Shown in pieces: positions 15,366-26,983 of a DNA stretch of 64,000 nt (its first letter is position 1; each line of letters begins with the position of its first letter). Under the pieces are notes generated by a model. The model saw only the letters and a list, made by a program, of their open reading frames with translations. It did no database searches and was not told the DNA's origin. The DNA comes from Escherichia fergusonii ATCC 35469 (GTDB lineage: Bacteria; Pseudomonadota; Gammaproteobacteria; Enterobacterales; Enterobacteriaceae): NCBI RefSeq assembly GCF_000026225.1, contig NC_011740.1, positions 2,542,001 to 2,606,000 of the forward strand, given 5' to 3'. The position numbers and the translations under genes are program-made.

Positions 15366-17471
15366 TTAGTGCGCGCCTTTCGCCTGCGCCACGATCTCCT
15401 CGACATTTTCCGGCATTGGCTCATACGGCGTTTCTTTCGCCGTTGGCTTCGGCTCTTTCAATGCCGCCAGTGCCGTCTTAATCGAGAACAGCGCCAGAAC
15501 CACCACAACCACCATAAAGAAGATGGTTAATCCGGCATCCAGACGGTTGTTGAACACCAGTTGCGCCAGTTGTGACTCAGTATACTGCGACGGAATATTG
15601 CCGCTGTCGATCATTGCCTGGAACTTGTTAGCAATCGCCAGGAAACCGACTTTCGCATCCGGGCTAAACGCTTTCTGCCAGCCTGCGGTCAGGGTACAAA
15701 TCAGCAGCCAGGCCGTTGGTACCAGCGCCACCCAGGCGTAACGTTGACGTTTCATCTTGAACAACACCACGGCACAGAGCATCAGCGCCATCCCTGCCAG
15801 CATCTGGTTGGCAATACCAAACAGCGGCCACAGAGTGTTAATACCGCCCAGCGGATCGACCACGCCCTGATGCAGAAAGTAACCCCACGCCAGCACGCAC
15901 AGCGCCGTTGCCAGCAGGTTAGCAGGCAGTGAATCGGTCCGTTTCAGGCCCGGAGAAACCACGCCCAGCAGATCCTGCAACATAAAGCGCGCAGCACGCG
16001 TACCCGCATCCACCGCCGTCAGAATAAACAGTGCTTCAAACAGAATGGCGAAGTGATACCAGAACGCCACATCCATCATGCCACCCAGCGCGCCGTGCAG
16101 AATGTAGGCCATCCCCACCGCCAGGGTCGGCGCACCGCCCGCACGGGAAATGATCGACTGTTCGCCCACTTCGCTGGCAATCTGATTTAACGTATCTGGC
16201 GTAATGCTAAAGCCCCAGCTACTCACTACCTGCGCAGCAGATGCCACTACATCCGCCGTCCCCGCCGGAGCCAGCACCGCCATCGGGCTGTTCATCGCGA
16301 AGTACACGCCCGGATCGATGATACAGGCAGAAACCAGTGCCATAATCGCCACGAAGGATTCCATCAACATTCCACCGTAGCCGATAAAGCACGCCTGACC
16401 TTCGTTCGCCAGCATCTTCGGTGTGGTGCCGGAAGAGATCAGCGCATGGAAGCCAGACACCGCGCCACAGGCGATAGTAATAAACAGGAACGGGAACAGA
16501 TTACCGGTCCATACCGGACCAGTGCCATCTACAAATTTGGTCAGCGCAGGCATGGTCAGCGTCGGACGCATAATCAAAATGCCTACCGCCAGACCGACGA
16601 TAGTCCCGATTTTCAGGAAGGTAGAGAGGTAGTCACGCGGAGCCAGCAGCAACCACACCGGCAGAACCGCCGCCACAAAACCGTAACCCACCAGCATCCA
16701 GGTCAGCTGCACGCCGGTAAAGTCAAAGTACGGTGCCCAGGTCGGGCTTTCTGCCACCCAGCCGCCAGAGATAATGGCGAAAATAAGGAATACCAGGCCA
16801 ATCACCGACACTTCCCCAATGCGGCCCGGACGCAGATAGCGCAGGTAAATCCCCATGAACAGCGCCAGCGGAATGGTGAACGCAACGGTATACGTTCCCC
16901 ACGGGCTATGAGTCAGGGCTTTCACCACGATCATCGCCAGTACTGCAAGGATAATGACCATGATCATAAAGCAGGCCACCAGCGCAATCACCCCGGCAGT
17001 TGGCCCCATCTCTTCTTTAACCAGCTCGCCCAGCGAGCGACCGTCACGGCGCGTGGAAACAAACAGCACCATGAAATCCTGCACTGCACCGGCGAGAACC
17101 ACCCCGGCAAGTAGCCAGATCATCCCCGGTAGGTAGCCCATTTGCGCCGCCAGTACCGGCCCCACCAACGGGCCTGCTCCGGCAATAGCCGCAAAATGGT
17201 GACCGAACAGCACTTTCTTGTCCGTCGGCACATAGTCCAGCCCGTCGTTATGGCGCACCGCTGGCGTCATACGCGTCGGGTCAACCGCCAATACATTTTT
17301 GGCGATATAAAGACCATAAAAACGGTAAGCGATCAGATAGATACAGACCGACGCCACCACAATCCACAGCGCGTTGATCTGTTCCCCACGATTTAAAGCA
17401 ATGTATCCCAGAGCAAATGCTCCCATTACAGAGAGCACTGTCCAGACGAGGTATTTCCCTGATTTGTTCAT
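15366..17471 (-). CDS. cstA: Carbon starvation protein A, pyruvate/peptide transporter
   Basis: The 701-residue inner-membrane protein has about 16-18 hydrophobic helices and matches K-12 CstA in length and sequence. It carries the family segment DGLDYVPTDKKVLFGHHFAAIAG near residue 94 (position only) and GTTPKMLANEG near 372. CstA imports pyruvate (and was linked to peptides) in carbon-starved cells, under CRP and CsrA control. It is read toward ybdD, with which it probably forms an operon. The transporter is upstream of a long non-coding gap to entH. Confidence 0.96.
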   Translation of the reverse strand: MNKSGKYLVWTVLSVMGAFALGYIALNRGEQINALWIVVASVCIYLIAYRFYGLYIAKNVLAVDPTRMTPAVRHNDGLDYVPTDKKVLFGHHFAAIAGAGPLVGPVLAAQMGYLPGMIWLLAGVVLAGAVQDFMVLFVSTRRDGRSLGELVKEEMGPTAGVIALVACFMIMVIILAVLAMIVVKALTHSPWGTYTVAFTIPLALFMGIYLRYLRPGRIGEVSVIGLVFLIFAIISGGWVAESPTWAPYFDFTGVQLTWMLVGYGFVAAVLPVWLLLAPRDYLSTFLKIGTIVGLAVGILIMRPTLTMPALTKFVDGTGPVWTGNLFPFLFITIACGAVSGFHALISSGTTPKMLANEGQACFIGYGGMLMESFVAIMALVSACIIDPGVYFAMNSPMAVLAPAGTADVVASAAQVVSSWGFSITPDTLNQIASEVGEQSIISRAGGAPTLAVGMAYILHGALGGMMDVAFWYHFAILFEALFILTAVDAGTRAARFMLQDLLGVVSPGLKRTDSLPANLLATALCVLAWGYFLHQGVVDPLGGINTLWPLFGIANQMLAGMALMLCAVVLFKMKRQRYAWVALVPTAWLLICTLTAGWQKAFSPDAKVGFLAIANKFQAMIDSGNIPSQYTESQLAQLVFNNRLDAGLTIFFMVVVVVLALFSIKTALAALKEPKPTAKETPYEPMPENVEEIVAQAKGAH

Positions 17472-17651
17472 AGTTGTTATCCGTGTGCGTGTCCATAGAG
17501 ATGTTACATTTTGTTTCTATAACATCTTTGTGCATTTTAACAACACAGCAACCATGTAAATCGGAGTTGAAACCAATATTTAACTTAACAATGTTAACTC
17601 GATCACTCCGTTAACCGAATTTTCCTGCAATCTCATTTAATTCTGTCGGGT

Positions 17652-18065
17652 TCATCCCAAAACTGCCGTACCCAGCCGGCAAGTGCAGCAACGCCGCCCC
17701 TGTTCATCGAAAACAACGATTTCCCAGCTCTGATTTTGCCGCCCAAGATGCAGCGGCTGGCAGACGCCGCGTACCTTTCCCTCAGACACTGGGCGATGAT
17801 GTGTGGCGTTAAGCTCCGTGCCCACCACGCACTGTCCGTCGCGAGTCATCATAAATCCGGCCATCGATCCCAGGGTTTCCGCCAGCGCCGCCGATGCGCC
17901 GCCATGTAGTAAACCGAACGGTTGATGAGTACGGGTATCAACCGGCATTTCGGCTTCCAGCACATCATCGCCTAGACGGGTATAAACAATTCCCAGATGC
18001 GCCACCATTGTGTTATCGCTGGTGGCGTTCAGTTCGTCGAGCGTTAAATGGCGTTTCCAGATCAT
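17652..18065 (-). CDS. entH: Proofreading thioesterase EntH
   Basis: The 137-residue hotdog-fold thioesterase releases wrongly charged acyl groups from the EntB carrier domain during enterobactin synthesis. The catalytic segment is HQPFGLLHGGASAALAETLGSM near residue 47 (given for location). It is the last gene of entC-E-B-A-H and starts two bases after the entA stop. Length matches K-12. Confidence 0.96.
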   Translation of the reverse strand: MIWKRHLTLDELNATSDNTMVAHLGIVYTRLGDDVLEAEMPVDTRTHQPFGLLHGGASAALAETLGSMAGFMMTRDGQCVVGTELNATHHRPVSEGKVRGVCQPLHLGRQNQSWEIVVFDEQGRRCCTCRLGTAVLG

Positions 18066-18067
18066 GC

Positions 18068-18814
18068 TTATGCCCCCAGTGTTGAGCCGCCATCTACCAC
18101 AATATCCTGTAGGGTGATATGGCTGGCGAGGTCAGAGGCGAGGAACAAAATCGTGTTGGCGATCTCTTGTGGACGGGCGATTTTCCCCAGCGGAATGCCG
18201 AGTTTAAACTGCTCGCCAAAGCCGCGAATACGCTGCTCTTCGGCGTCATCACTCACCCACAGCGTGCGTTGCATATCGGTGTCGGTGGACCCCGGGGAAA
18301 CCACATTACAGCGCACACCGCTACCCGCCAGTTCCAGCCCGACGCTCAACGCCAGGCTTTTCAGCGCCGCTTTCGACGCGCCATAAGCACTCATACCAAT
18401 ACGCGGCGTGTGTGCGGCGTCGGACGCCACAGTGACAATCGCCCCGCCCCGCTGACGGCGAAACTGGTTCATGGTTTGCTGGAACAGGTTAAACGCACCG
18501 CCGACGTTAACCGAAAAAGTCTGCTGCCAGTCCTCCTTGCTGAGCTGATCGGTCGCGCCCATGCGCAAAATTCCCGCCGCATTGACCAGCACGTCCAGTC
18601 GCTCCGTTTGCGCTAACAGTCGCTGACACACTTGCGCCACCTGCGCAGCGTCGGCTACATCCATTACTTCGGTCGCAAAGGGATATTGCTCCAGAGTGAA
18701 CGCTTGATCAAAACCTGTAACTTTCGCTCCGGCCTCAACAAATGCCAGCGCCGTGGCGTAGCCAATACCTTTCCCCGCACCGGTTACCCAGACATTTTTG
18801 CCGCTGAAATCCAT
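18068..18814 (-). CDS. entA: 2,3-dihydro-2,3-dihydroxybenzoate dehydrogenase EntA
   Basis: EntA is an NAD-dependent short-chain dehydrogenase that forms 2,3-dihydroxybenzoate. The 248-residue protein has the cofactor loop TGAGKGIG near residue 11, NAAG near 83 and the catalytic YGASK near 144. The start at 18814 overlaps the EntB stop by one base (TGATG), which fixes the start and implies coupled translation. Confidence 0.97.
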   Translation of the reverse strand: MDFSGKNVWVTGAGKGIGYATALAFVEAGAKVTGFDQAFTLEQYPFATEVMDVADAAQVAQVCQRLLAQTERLDVLVNAAGILRMGATDQLSKEDWQQTFSVNVGGAFNLFQQTMNQFRRQRGGAIVTVASDAAHTPRIGMSAYGASKAALKSLALSVGLELAGSGVRCNVVSPGSTDTDMQRTLWVSDDAEEQRIRGFGEQFKLGIPLGKIARPQEIANTILFLASDLASHITLQDIVVDGGSTLGA

Positions 18815-19671
18815 CATTTCACCTCGCGGGAGAGTAGCTTCCACCAGGCATCGATGGTCGGATTTTTCGCCAGCATGACAAAATCGATATCGCCATGCAC
18901 TTTGCGCCAGCGCGCCGCCAGCGCCATCATGCGCACCGAATCCAGACCGTAATCGATCAGGTTGTCGTCATCGAAGGGTTCATCGGACTCGTCCAGCAAC
19001 GGCAGGATCACCTCTCGCAGCGCCGCTTTGGTTGAAGGGATCGGTGCAGGCAATAGTTCTTCGGTCATCACCACCCGGCCAGACCGTCCGGCCACATATT
19101 TCAGAGACATCAAATGCTCGTCACGGCTGAAATCGGCCAGCGCATCTGCCACCATAAACGGTTTAATATCGCGCATAAATGCGTCGGTTGCGGTGGTCAT
19201 ACAGCCAATGTGGGCGTACACCCCGGTTATAATCAGTTGGTTACGTCCACTCTCTTTGAGCATTTGTTCCAGCGGAGAACGATGAAACGCGCTGTAGCGC
19301 CACTTCACCAGCACCGTGTCGTCGGCATCTGGCGTCAGGCGATCCACCACCTTTTGCTGTTCCGGCGAACGGGTCAGGCCCGGCCCCCACATATCATTCA
19401 ACAGCGCCCGATCTTCATCGCTCTGCTCTTTCGGCTGGGCGGTGTAATAAACCGGGATATTGTGCTGTTTGCAGTAGTTGCGTAGTGCCGCAATATTCGC
19501 GATCACCTGCTCCATCATCGGGCAGTTCTCGCCCCAGAAGCTAACAAAATAGTCCTGCATATCATGGATTAACAACGCGGCACGTTGCGGCTCAAAGGTC
19601 CAGTTGACTTTATTGTGCGGAATATCGTGAGACTCCGGCAGTGCGTAAGCCTGTAATTTTGGAATAGCCAT
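18814..19671 (-). CDS. entB: Isochorismatase / aryl carrier protein EntB
   Basis: EntB is bifunctional. The N-terminal isochorismatase domain (residues 1-210, with LLIHDMQDYF near 34 and HIGCMTTATDAF near 153) makes 2,3-dihydro-2,3-dihydroxybenzoate. The C-terminal aryl carrier domain has the phosphopantetheine site DYGLDSVRMM near residue 241, charged by EntE and loaded by EntD. Length is 285, as in K-12. Confidence 0.97.
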   Translation of the reverse strand: MAIPKLQAYALPESHDIPHNKVNWTFEPQRAALLIHDMQDYFVSFWGENCPMMEQVIANIAALRNYCKQHNIPVYYTAQPKEQSDEDRALLNDMWGPGLTRSPEQQKVVDRLTPDADDTVLVKWRYSAFHRSPLEQMLKESGRNQLIITGVYAHIGCMTTATDAFMRDIKPFMVADALADFSRDEHLMSLKYVAGRSGRVVMTEELLPAPIPSTKAALREVILPLLDESDEPFDDDNLIDYGLDSVRMMALAARWRKVHGDIDFVMLAKNPTIDAWWKLLSREVK

Positions 19672-19684
19672 CGTGTTCTCTCCT

Positions 19685-21295
19685 TCAGGCTGATGCGCGT
19701 GACGCCAGCCACTGACGTAATTGTTTTTTATCGACTTTCCCGACCGCCGTCAGCGGAAGTGAATCTACACACTCCACGCGATCCGGTAATTTAAATTCGG
19801 CAATACCCTGTTCACGCAGGAAACGACGCACCTGTACCGCACGCAGTGGTTCTTTTACCACCAGATAAGCACAGCTTTTTTCGCCCATCAGCTCATCTTC
19901 CATACTCACCAGGGCGGCGTAGATCACCGCCGGATGGCGCAGTAACAGGTTTTCGATCTCTTCGGCAGCGATCTTCTCGCCGCCACGGTTGATCTGATCT
20001 TTCTCGCGCCCCTGCACGGTGATGTACCCCTCTGGATCAATAGAGATCAGATCGCCGGAACAGTAAAAACCGTTGGCATCAAAGGCGCTGGCATTGTGCT
20101 GTGGACTTTTGTAATAGCCGCGGAAGGTGTACGGCCCGCGCGTCATCAGGCGTCCAACCTCCCCTTGCGGCAGTGGATTTCCGTCAGCATCGGCAACCCA
20201 CACTTCATCATCCGGACACATTGGATAGCCCTGGGTATGGATAATTTTCTCCGCGCTATCATCAAGACGGGTGTAGTTCACCAGCCCTTCCGCCATGCCG
20301 AATACCTGCTGTAACTGGCAGCCAATCTCTGCGGGAATACGCGCCGCAAGCGTGGCAGAAAGACGTGCGCCACCGACCTGTAACAGTTTCAGCGAGGCAA
20401 GCTGCGCCCGGCTTTCACCTTCGGTCAGCGCCTGTAACCACAGGCTGACTGCTGGCGGCACCAGCGCGGTGACGTTCACCTGATGTTTTTCAATCAATGG
20501 GAAACAAAGCGTGGCGCTGGGGTCGGCAGCCAGAACGACAGTGCCGCCAGCGAGAAATACCCCCAACGATCCCGGCGAACTCATGGCGTAGTTATGAGCC
20601 GCCGGGATCGCGCACAGGTAGCGCGTCTGTTGTGTGAACTGACAAATCTCGACGCTACGACGCACGCTGTAGTAGTAGTCGTTATGAGTGCGCGGGATCA
20701 GTTTCGGTGTGCCGGTGGTGCCGCCGGAAAGCTGGAAATAGGCCACTTCATCAGCAGGAGATGGCGTGGCAGTAAAATCCTCAGCCGGATGGTTAATCGC
20801 ATCCTGCAAGTTATGCTCACCGCTGTCGTTCAGCAGTTGCACCACGCGAATGGAAGAATGCTCTGCAACAAATGTGTTGAGGAAATCATCCCCGCTAAAT
20901 AGCGCATGTTGGCGATCGGCAATCAGTAACGCCGGTTCAATCTGGCTGGCATAGGCGTTCAGTTCACTACGCTGATGACTGAACAGCGCCAGCACCGGCG
21001 CAACGCCCAGTTTCAGCAGCGCGAAAAAGGTAATATACAATTCAGCGACGTTACCCAGTTGTACCAGCGCGGTTTCACCGGGTTTAATGCCCTGACGGCG
21101 CAAACTACAGGCGAGGTTATCCGCCGCCTGATTCAGCTCCCGGTAACTCAACTGCCGCTCGCCGTCGATAACCGCGATGCTGTCACTCGCAGCGTGGCGA
21201 GTCAGAATGTCGGTCAGTGGCAAATCCTGCCAGTAGCCTTTTTCCCGATAGCGACGGGCAAACTCTTCCGGCCAGCGGGTGAATGGAATGCTCAT
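19685..21295 (-). CDS. entE: 2,3-dihydroxybenzoate-AMP ligase EntE
   Basis: The 536-residue stand-alone adenylation enzyme activates 2,3-dihydroxybenzoate and transfers it to EntB. The ATP loop is LSGGTTGTPKLIPRTH near residue 188, with the later motifs GEVGRLMTRG, YCSGDL and the catalytic Lys region LPLTAVGKVDKK near the end. It lies nine bases after entC in the operon. Confidence 0.97.
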   Translation of the reverse strand: MSIPFTRWPEEFARRYREKGYWQDLPLTDILTRHAASDSIAVIDGERQLSYRELNQAADNLACSLRRQGIKPGETALVQLGNVAELYITFFALLKLGVAPVLALFSHQRSELNAYASQIEPALLIADRQHALFSGDDFLNTFVAEHSSIRVVQLLNDSGEHNLQDAINHPAEDFTATPSPADEVAYFQLSGGTTGTPKLIPRTHNDYYYSVRRSVEICQFTQQTRYLCAIPAAHNYAMSSPGSLGVFLAGGTVVLAADPSATLCFPLIEKHQVNVTALVPPAVSLWLQALTEGESRAQLASLKLLQVGGARLSATLAARIPAEIGCQLQQVFGMAEGLVNYTRLDDSAEKIIHTQGYPMCPDDEVWVADADGNPLPQGEVGRLMTRGPYTFRGYYKSPQHNASAFDANGFYCSGDLISIDPEGYITVQGREKDQINRGGEKIAAEEIENLLLRHPAVIYAALVSMEDELMGEKSCAYLVVKEPLRAVQVRRFLREQGIAEFKLPDRVECVDSLPLTAVGKVDKKQLRQWLASRASA

Positions 21296-21304
21296 CCTCG
21301 CTCC

Positions 21305-22480
<1,176 letters not shown>

Positions 22481-22510
22481 ATCATCCTCCACAAAATGAT
22501 AAAGGCTTTA

Positions 22511-22528
22511 ATAATGATTATCATTTAT
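22511..22528. promoter_or_regulatory. Fur box upstream of entC
   Basis: ATAATGATTATCATTTAT closely matches the Fur consensus (GATAATGAT and its inverse). It lies 30 bases before the entC start in the entC-fepB divergent region. Confidence 0.8.
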
Positions 22529-22623
22529 ATTTTCGGTCGCTAACCTAAAAGCAAACGCGCACTATGTCAACTCTTGAGGTAACGCAATCTGCAACTCGGG
22601 GTTGCATCTGGTTGTGGTTACAA

Positions 22624-22642
22624 TGAAAATGAGAAGCATTAA
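22624..22642. promoter_or_regulatory. Second Fur-like site, near fepB
   Basis: TGAAAATGAGAAGCATTAA has the spaced A/T hexamers of a Fur site and lies about 27 bases before the fepB GTG. Confidence 0.6.
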
Positions 22643-22668
22643 CTTCATTAATCACAGGAAGCTGATTT

Positions 22669-23625
22669 GTGAGACTCGCCCCGCTCTACCACAACGCCCT
22701 TCTTTTAGCAGGACTTTTGCTTTCAGGAATATCCGCAGTTCAGGCTGCCGACTGGCCGCGTCAGATTACTGACAGTCGTGGTACTCATACCCTGGAAAGC
22801 CCGCCGCAGCGTATTGTTTCCACCAGCGTCACCCTGACCGGCTCACTGCTGGCGATTGATGCACCAGTGATCGCCAGCGGCGCGACCACGCCGAATAACC
22901 GCGTAGCGGATGACCAGGGCTTTTTACGCCAGTGGAGCAAGGTGGCGAAAGAACGCAAACTGCAACGTCTCTATATCGGCGAACCGAACGCCGAAGCGGT
23001 GGCCGCGCAAATGCCGGATCTGATTTTAATTAGCGCAACCGGCGGCGATTCGGCGCTGGCGCTGTACGATCAGCTTTCCACCATCGCCCCGACGTTAATC
23101 ATCAATTACGACGACAAAAGCTGGCAGTCGCTGTTAACGCAGCTTGGCGAAATTACCGGGCATGAGAAACAAGCGGCAGAGCGGATTGCGCAGTTTGATA
23201 AGCAACTGGCGGCGGCGAAAGAGCAAATCAAATTACCGCCGCAGCCGGTCACTGCCATTGTCTATACCGCCGCCGCGCACAGTGCCAATCTCTGGACAGC
23301 TGAATCAGCACAAGGGCAGATGCTGGAACAACTCGGCTTTACGCTGGCCAGGTTGCCCGCAGGCTTAAACGCCAGCCAAAGCCAGGGCAAACGCCATGAC
23401 ATCATTCAGCTTGGTGGGGAAAATCTGGCGGCAGGGTTAAATGGCGAGTCGCTATTCCTGTTCGCCGGTGATCAGAAAGACGCCGATGCGATTTATGCCA
23501 ATCCACTGCTCGCACACCTGCCTGCAGTACAAAACAAGCAGGTTTATGCGCTGGGAACCGAGACGTTCCGACTGGATTACTACAGCGCCATGCAAGTGCT
23601 GGATCGGCTTAAGGCGCTGTTCTAA
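22669..23625 (+). CDS. fepB: Ferric enterobactin periplasmic binding protein FepB
   Basis: FepB carries ferric enterobactin across the periplasm to FepDGC. The 318-residue precursor has a signal peptide (MRLAPLYHNALLLAGLLLSG, cleaved after VQAA) and a class III binding fold with RIVSTSVTLTGSLLAI and NLWTAESAQGQMLEQLGF. The start is GTG, as in K-12. Its stop is three bases from the convergent entS stop, so there is no room for a terminator between them. Confidence 0.96.
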   Translation: MRLAPLYHNALLLAGLLLSGISAVQAADWPRQITDSRGTHTLESPPQRIVSTSVTLTGSLLAIDAPVIASGATTPNNRVADDQGFLRQWSKVAKERKLQRLYIGEPNAEAVAAQMPDLILISATGGDSALALYDQLSTIAPTLIINYDDKSWQSLLTQLGEITGHEKQAAERIAQFDKQLAAAKEQIKLPPQPVTAIVYTAAAHSANLWTAESAQGQMLEQLGFTLARLPAGLNASQSQGKRHDIIQLGGENLAAGLNGESLFLFAGDQKDADAIYANPLLAHLPAVQNKQVYALGTETFRLDYYSAMQVLDRLKALF

Positions 23626-23628
23626 GCA

Positions 23629-24879
23629 TTAACTGTCAGACGCTGTCACCTGCGGCGGCGTCTGGCGAAAACGACGCAACTCCACCAGTACCAGCAACAA
23701 CAACACGCCGATAATCAACAAACCAAAACCACTCGCGCTTGCGGAGGCCACCGGCGTCATCATCGCTCCCAGACCACCCAACAGCGCTGCGCCTATAGCA
23801 TCGCCCGTCACGTTTTGTGCCGTCCACAAACCGTTAATCCGCCCTAACATCGCTTCCGGGGTTTGCGTTTGCAGCATTGTGTATTGCAGCAATGAACTAA
23901 CCGCGCTCAGCCAGCCGAACAGCGCCAGGCAAACCACGCCTAAAATCCACATCGGCATCAGGCCAAACAAACCAATGGCGAGGAACGATCCCAGCGTGGA
24001 GAGCAGCATCAATAACCCTGGTCGCGCGCTATGTGCCAGCTTCCCGCTGGTTAACGCGCCAATAGCTGCACCGAGCGGGATCGCCGCATAGAGAAAACCA
24101 ATCTGTGCCGCCGACATCTGCCAGTTGTCAGCCAGCGCCGGATACAGTACCCGTACCGCGCTCGCCATCGTCAATAATCCCCCCAGCAGTGCAATCCCTC
24201 CCACCAGCGGGCTGGCGAGCAGAAAACGAAATCCTGCCAGTAATGATTTCAACGGATGCTCACGCGGTTGCGGTGGCGGAGGTAGCGCCGGAAGGCTTAA
24301 CAATGGTAGCAAGGTAATAAACGTGCCCGCCGCCGCCAGCCCGTAGTTCCAGGCTACGCCGCCAGTCGCCAGCAGTAAGCCGCCAATCATGGGCGAAATT
24401 ACCGATCCCAGCCGCACGGTCAACATGGTGATCGCCCCGGCCTGCATTAGGTTTTCACGCCCTACCAGTGCTGGTGTCGCCGCCAGTAGCGCCGTAACGC
24501 CAAGTGATGCGAAAAAACCATCCCATAAACCAAGTAAATAGATTGCCAGCAATGACGGCTCCGGCAGCAGTGCATTAAGGCACAGTCCAATGAAGCCAAT
24601 GCCACAGGTGCCGCGCGCCAGCAAAATCACTTTTTTGCGTTCATAGCGATCCGCCAGCACACCGCCGACCATCAGGCCAACAAACATCGCGCCGCCGGTC
24701 AGCGTCACCGAAAGCCCCACCTGCCAGGTAGAATGCGTCATCATCTGGATCTGCACTGGCACCGCGACGCCGAGCAAACCCAGAGAAACAATAGAGATAA
24801 AACGAGCGAGGAATACTGCGCGAAACGCCGGGTGCGTTTTCAACAGGCTGAGGTTAAGCAGCCAGGATTGTTTATTCAT
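23629..24879 (-). CDS. entS: Enterobactin exporter EntS
   Basis: EntS is a 12-helix MFS exporter that moves enterobactin from cytoplasm to periplasm. The 416-residue protein contains the MFS loop [14 protein letters not shown] near residue 75. It is divergent from fepD; the shared control region has overlapping Fur-type sequence. Length matches K-12. Confidence 0.96.
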
Positions 24880-24952
24880 TACAATGCCTTGCCATCAAAT
24901 ATTTTAAATACCTATTCTTAGGCTGCACATGCTAACATATCCAAATAAGATC

Positions 24953-24977
24953 GATAACGATAATTAATTTCATTATC
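24953..24977. promoter_or_regulatory. Fur site between entS and fepD
   Basis: GATAACGATAATTAATTTC followed by ATTATC gives at least two overlapping Fur half-site arrays, ending 12 bases before the fepD ATG. Confidence 0.75.
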
Positions 24978-24989
24978 ATGGAAGTTCGT

Positions 24990-25994
24990 ATGTCTGGTTC
25001 TGTTGCCGTGACACGCGCCATTGCCGTGCCCGGATTGCTGTTATTACTGATTATCGCGACGGCATTAAGCCTGCTCATTGGGGCAAAATCACTCCCCGCT
25101 TCCGTAGTGCTGGAGGCCCTCTCCGGCACCTGCCAGAGCGCCGACTGCACCATCGTGCTCGACGCGCGACTGCCGCGTACCCTTGCCGGTTTACTGGCAG
25201 GCGGCGCGCTTGGCCTTGCCGGGGCGTTAATGCAAACCCTCACCCGAAACCCACTTGCCGACCCCGGCTTGCTTGGCGTGAACGCCGGGGCCAGCTTTGC
25301 CATTGTGCTGGGCGCGGCGCTGTTTGGTTACTCATCCGCGCAGGAACAACTAGCGATGGCCTTCGCCGGGGCGCTGGTGGCCTCGTTGATTGTTGCCTTT
25401 ACTGGCAGCCAGGGCGGTGGGCAGTTAAGTCCGGTGCGTTTAACTCTGGCGGGCGTGGCGCTGGCGGCAGTGCTGGAAGGGCTGACCAGCGGCATCGCCC
25501 TGCTTAATCCCGACGTCTACGATCAACTGCGTTTCTGGCAAGCCGGTTCGCTGGATATTCGTAATTTACACACCTTAAAAGTAGTGCTGATCCCGGTGCT
25601 GATCGCTGGAGCAACTGCACTATTACTGAGCCGCGCGCTGAACAGTTTAAGCCTTGGCAGTGACACCGCGACGGCGCTGGGCAGTCGCGTGGCGCGCACA
25701 CAGTTGATTGGTCTGCTGACGATTACCGTGCTTTGTGGTAGTGCGACGGCGGTAGTTGGCCCGATTGCTTTTATTGGCCTGATGATGCCGCACATGGCAC
25801 GTTGGTTGGTTGGAGCCGATCATCGCTGGTCGCTGCCCGTCACGCTGCTCGCCACACCAGCCCTGCTGCTGTTTGCCGATATTATCGGGCGTGTGATTGT
25901 TCCCGGCGAACTGCGCGTTTCTGTAGTCAGTGCCTTTATTGGCGCACCAGTGCTGATCTTCCTTGTACGACGTAAAACGCGAGGTGGCGCATGA
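24990..25994 (+). CDS. fepD: Ferric enterobactin permease FepD
   Basis: FepD is one of two membrane subunits of the FepBDGC importer. The 334-residue protein has about nine or ten helices and the FecCD-family motifs RLPRTLAGLLAGGALGLAG near 60, NPLADPGLLGVNAGA near 88 and GLMMPHMARWLVG near 266. The ATG at 24990 gives the K-12 length; 24978 is an in-frame alternative inside the Fur region. The end overlaps fepG by four bases. Confidence 0.96.
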   Translation: MSGSVAVTRAIAVPGLLLLLIIATALSLLIGAKSLPASVVLEALSGTCQSADCTIVLDARLPRTLAGLLAGGALGLAGALMQTLTRNPLADPGLLGVNAGASFAIVLGAALFGYSSAQEQLAMAFAGALVASLIVAFTGSQGGGQLSPVRLTLAGVALAAVLEGLTSGIALLNPDVYDQLRFWQAGSLDIRNLHTLKVVLIPVLIAGATALLLSRALNSLSLGSDTATALGSRVARTQLIGLLTITVLCGSATAVVGPIAFIGLMMPHMARWLVGADHRWSLPVTLLATPALLLFADIIGRVIVPGELRVSVVSAFIGAPVLIFLVRRKTRGGA

Positions 25995-26983
25995 TTTACG
26001 TCTCTCGTCGATTAATTATCACCTGTCTGCTGTTGCTAATAGCCTGTGTGATGGCAAGCGTGTGGGGATTACGCAGCGGTGCCGTCACGCTGGAAACCTC
26101 GCAGGTATTTGCCGCGCTGATGGGTGACGCACCGCGCAGTATGACAATGGTGGTCACCGAATGGCGTTTACCGCGGGTACTAATGGCGCTGTTGATTGGT
26201 GCGGCACTGGGCGTCAGCGGCGCGATTTTTCAGTCGTTGATGCGTAACCCACTCGGCAGCCCTGACGTAATGGGCTTTAACACCGGAGCGTGGAGCGGCG
26301 TGCTGGTGGCGATGGTGCTGTTTGGTCAGGACCTGACGGCTATCGCGCTGGCAGCAATGGCGGGCGGCATTATCACTTCGCTGCTGGTCTGGTTGCTTGC
26401 CTGGCGTAACGGTATCGACACCTTTCGGTTGATTATTATCGGCATCGGCGTTCGCGCCATGCTGGTGGCCTTTAATACCTGGCTGTTGCTGAAAGCGTCT
26501 TTAGAAACGGCGTTAACAGCGGGTTTGTGGAATGCCGGATCGCTCAATGGCCTGACGTGGGCAAAAACCTCGCCCTCCGCGCCCATCATTATATTGATGC
26601 TAATTGCCGCCGCCTTACTGGTAAGGCGGATGCGCTTGCTGGAGATGGGTGATGACACCGCGTGTGCGTTAGGCGTCAGCGTCGAACGTTCGCGTCTATT
26701 AATGATGCTGGTCGCCGTAGTACTTACCGCAGCTGCCACTGCCCTGGCGGGGCCGATTTCCTTTATTGCTTTAGTCGCGCCACACATTGCCCGCCGCATC
26801 AGCGGCACCGCTCGCTGGGGGCTAACCCAGGCGGCGCTGTGCGGTGCGCTGTTACTGCTGGCAGCCGATCTCTGTGCTCAGCAACTGTTTATGCCGTATC
26901 AACTTCCGGTTGGCGTCGTTACCGTCAGCCTCGGCGGTATTTACCTTATCGTCTTGTTAATTCAGGAGTCTCGCAAAAAATGA
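25991..26983 (+). CDS. fepG: Ferric enterobactin permease FepG
   Basis: FepG is the second membrane subunit, 330 residues, paralogous to FepD, with RLPRVLMALLIGAALGVSG near 56, NPLGSPDVMGFNTGA near 83 and ALVAPHIARRISG near 260. It overlaps fepD (ATGA) at its start and fepC at its end. Confidence 0.96.
   Translation: MIYVSRRLIITCLLLLIACVMASVWGLRSGAVTLETSQVFAALMGDAPRSMTMVVTEWRLPRVLMALLIGAALGVSGAIFQSLMRNPLGSPDVMGFNTGAWSGVLVAMVLFGQDLTAIALAAMAGGIITSLLVWLLAWRNGIDTFRLIIIGIGVRAMLVAFNTWLLLKASLETALTAGLWNAGSLNGLTWAKTSPSAPIIILMLIAAALLVRRMRLLEMGDDTACALGVSVERSRLLMMLVAVVLTAAATALAGPISFIALVAPHIARRISGTARWGLTQAALCGALLLLAADLCAQQLFMPYQLPVGVVTVSLGGIYLIVLLIQESRKK

Noticed and set aside
16446..17114. 222-codon plus-strand ORF
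   Set aside because: It is antisense to cstA and very rich in Gln, His and Arg, as expected for a reverse-complement shadow.
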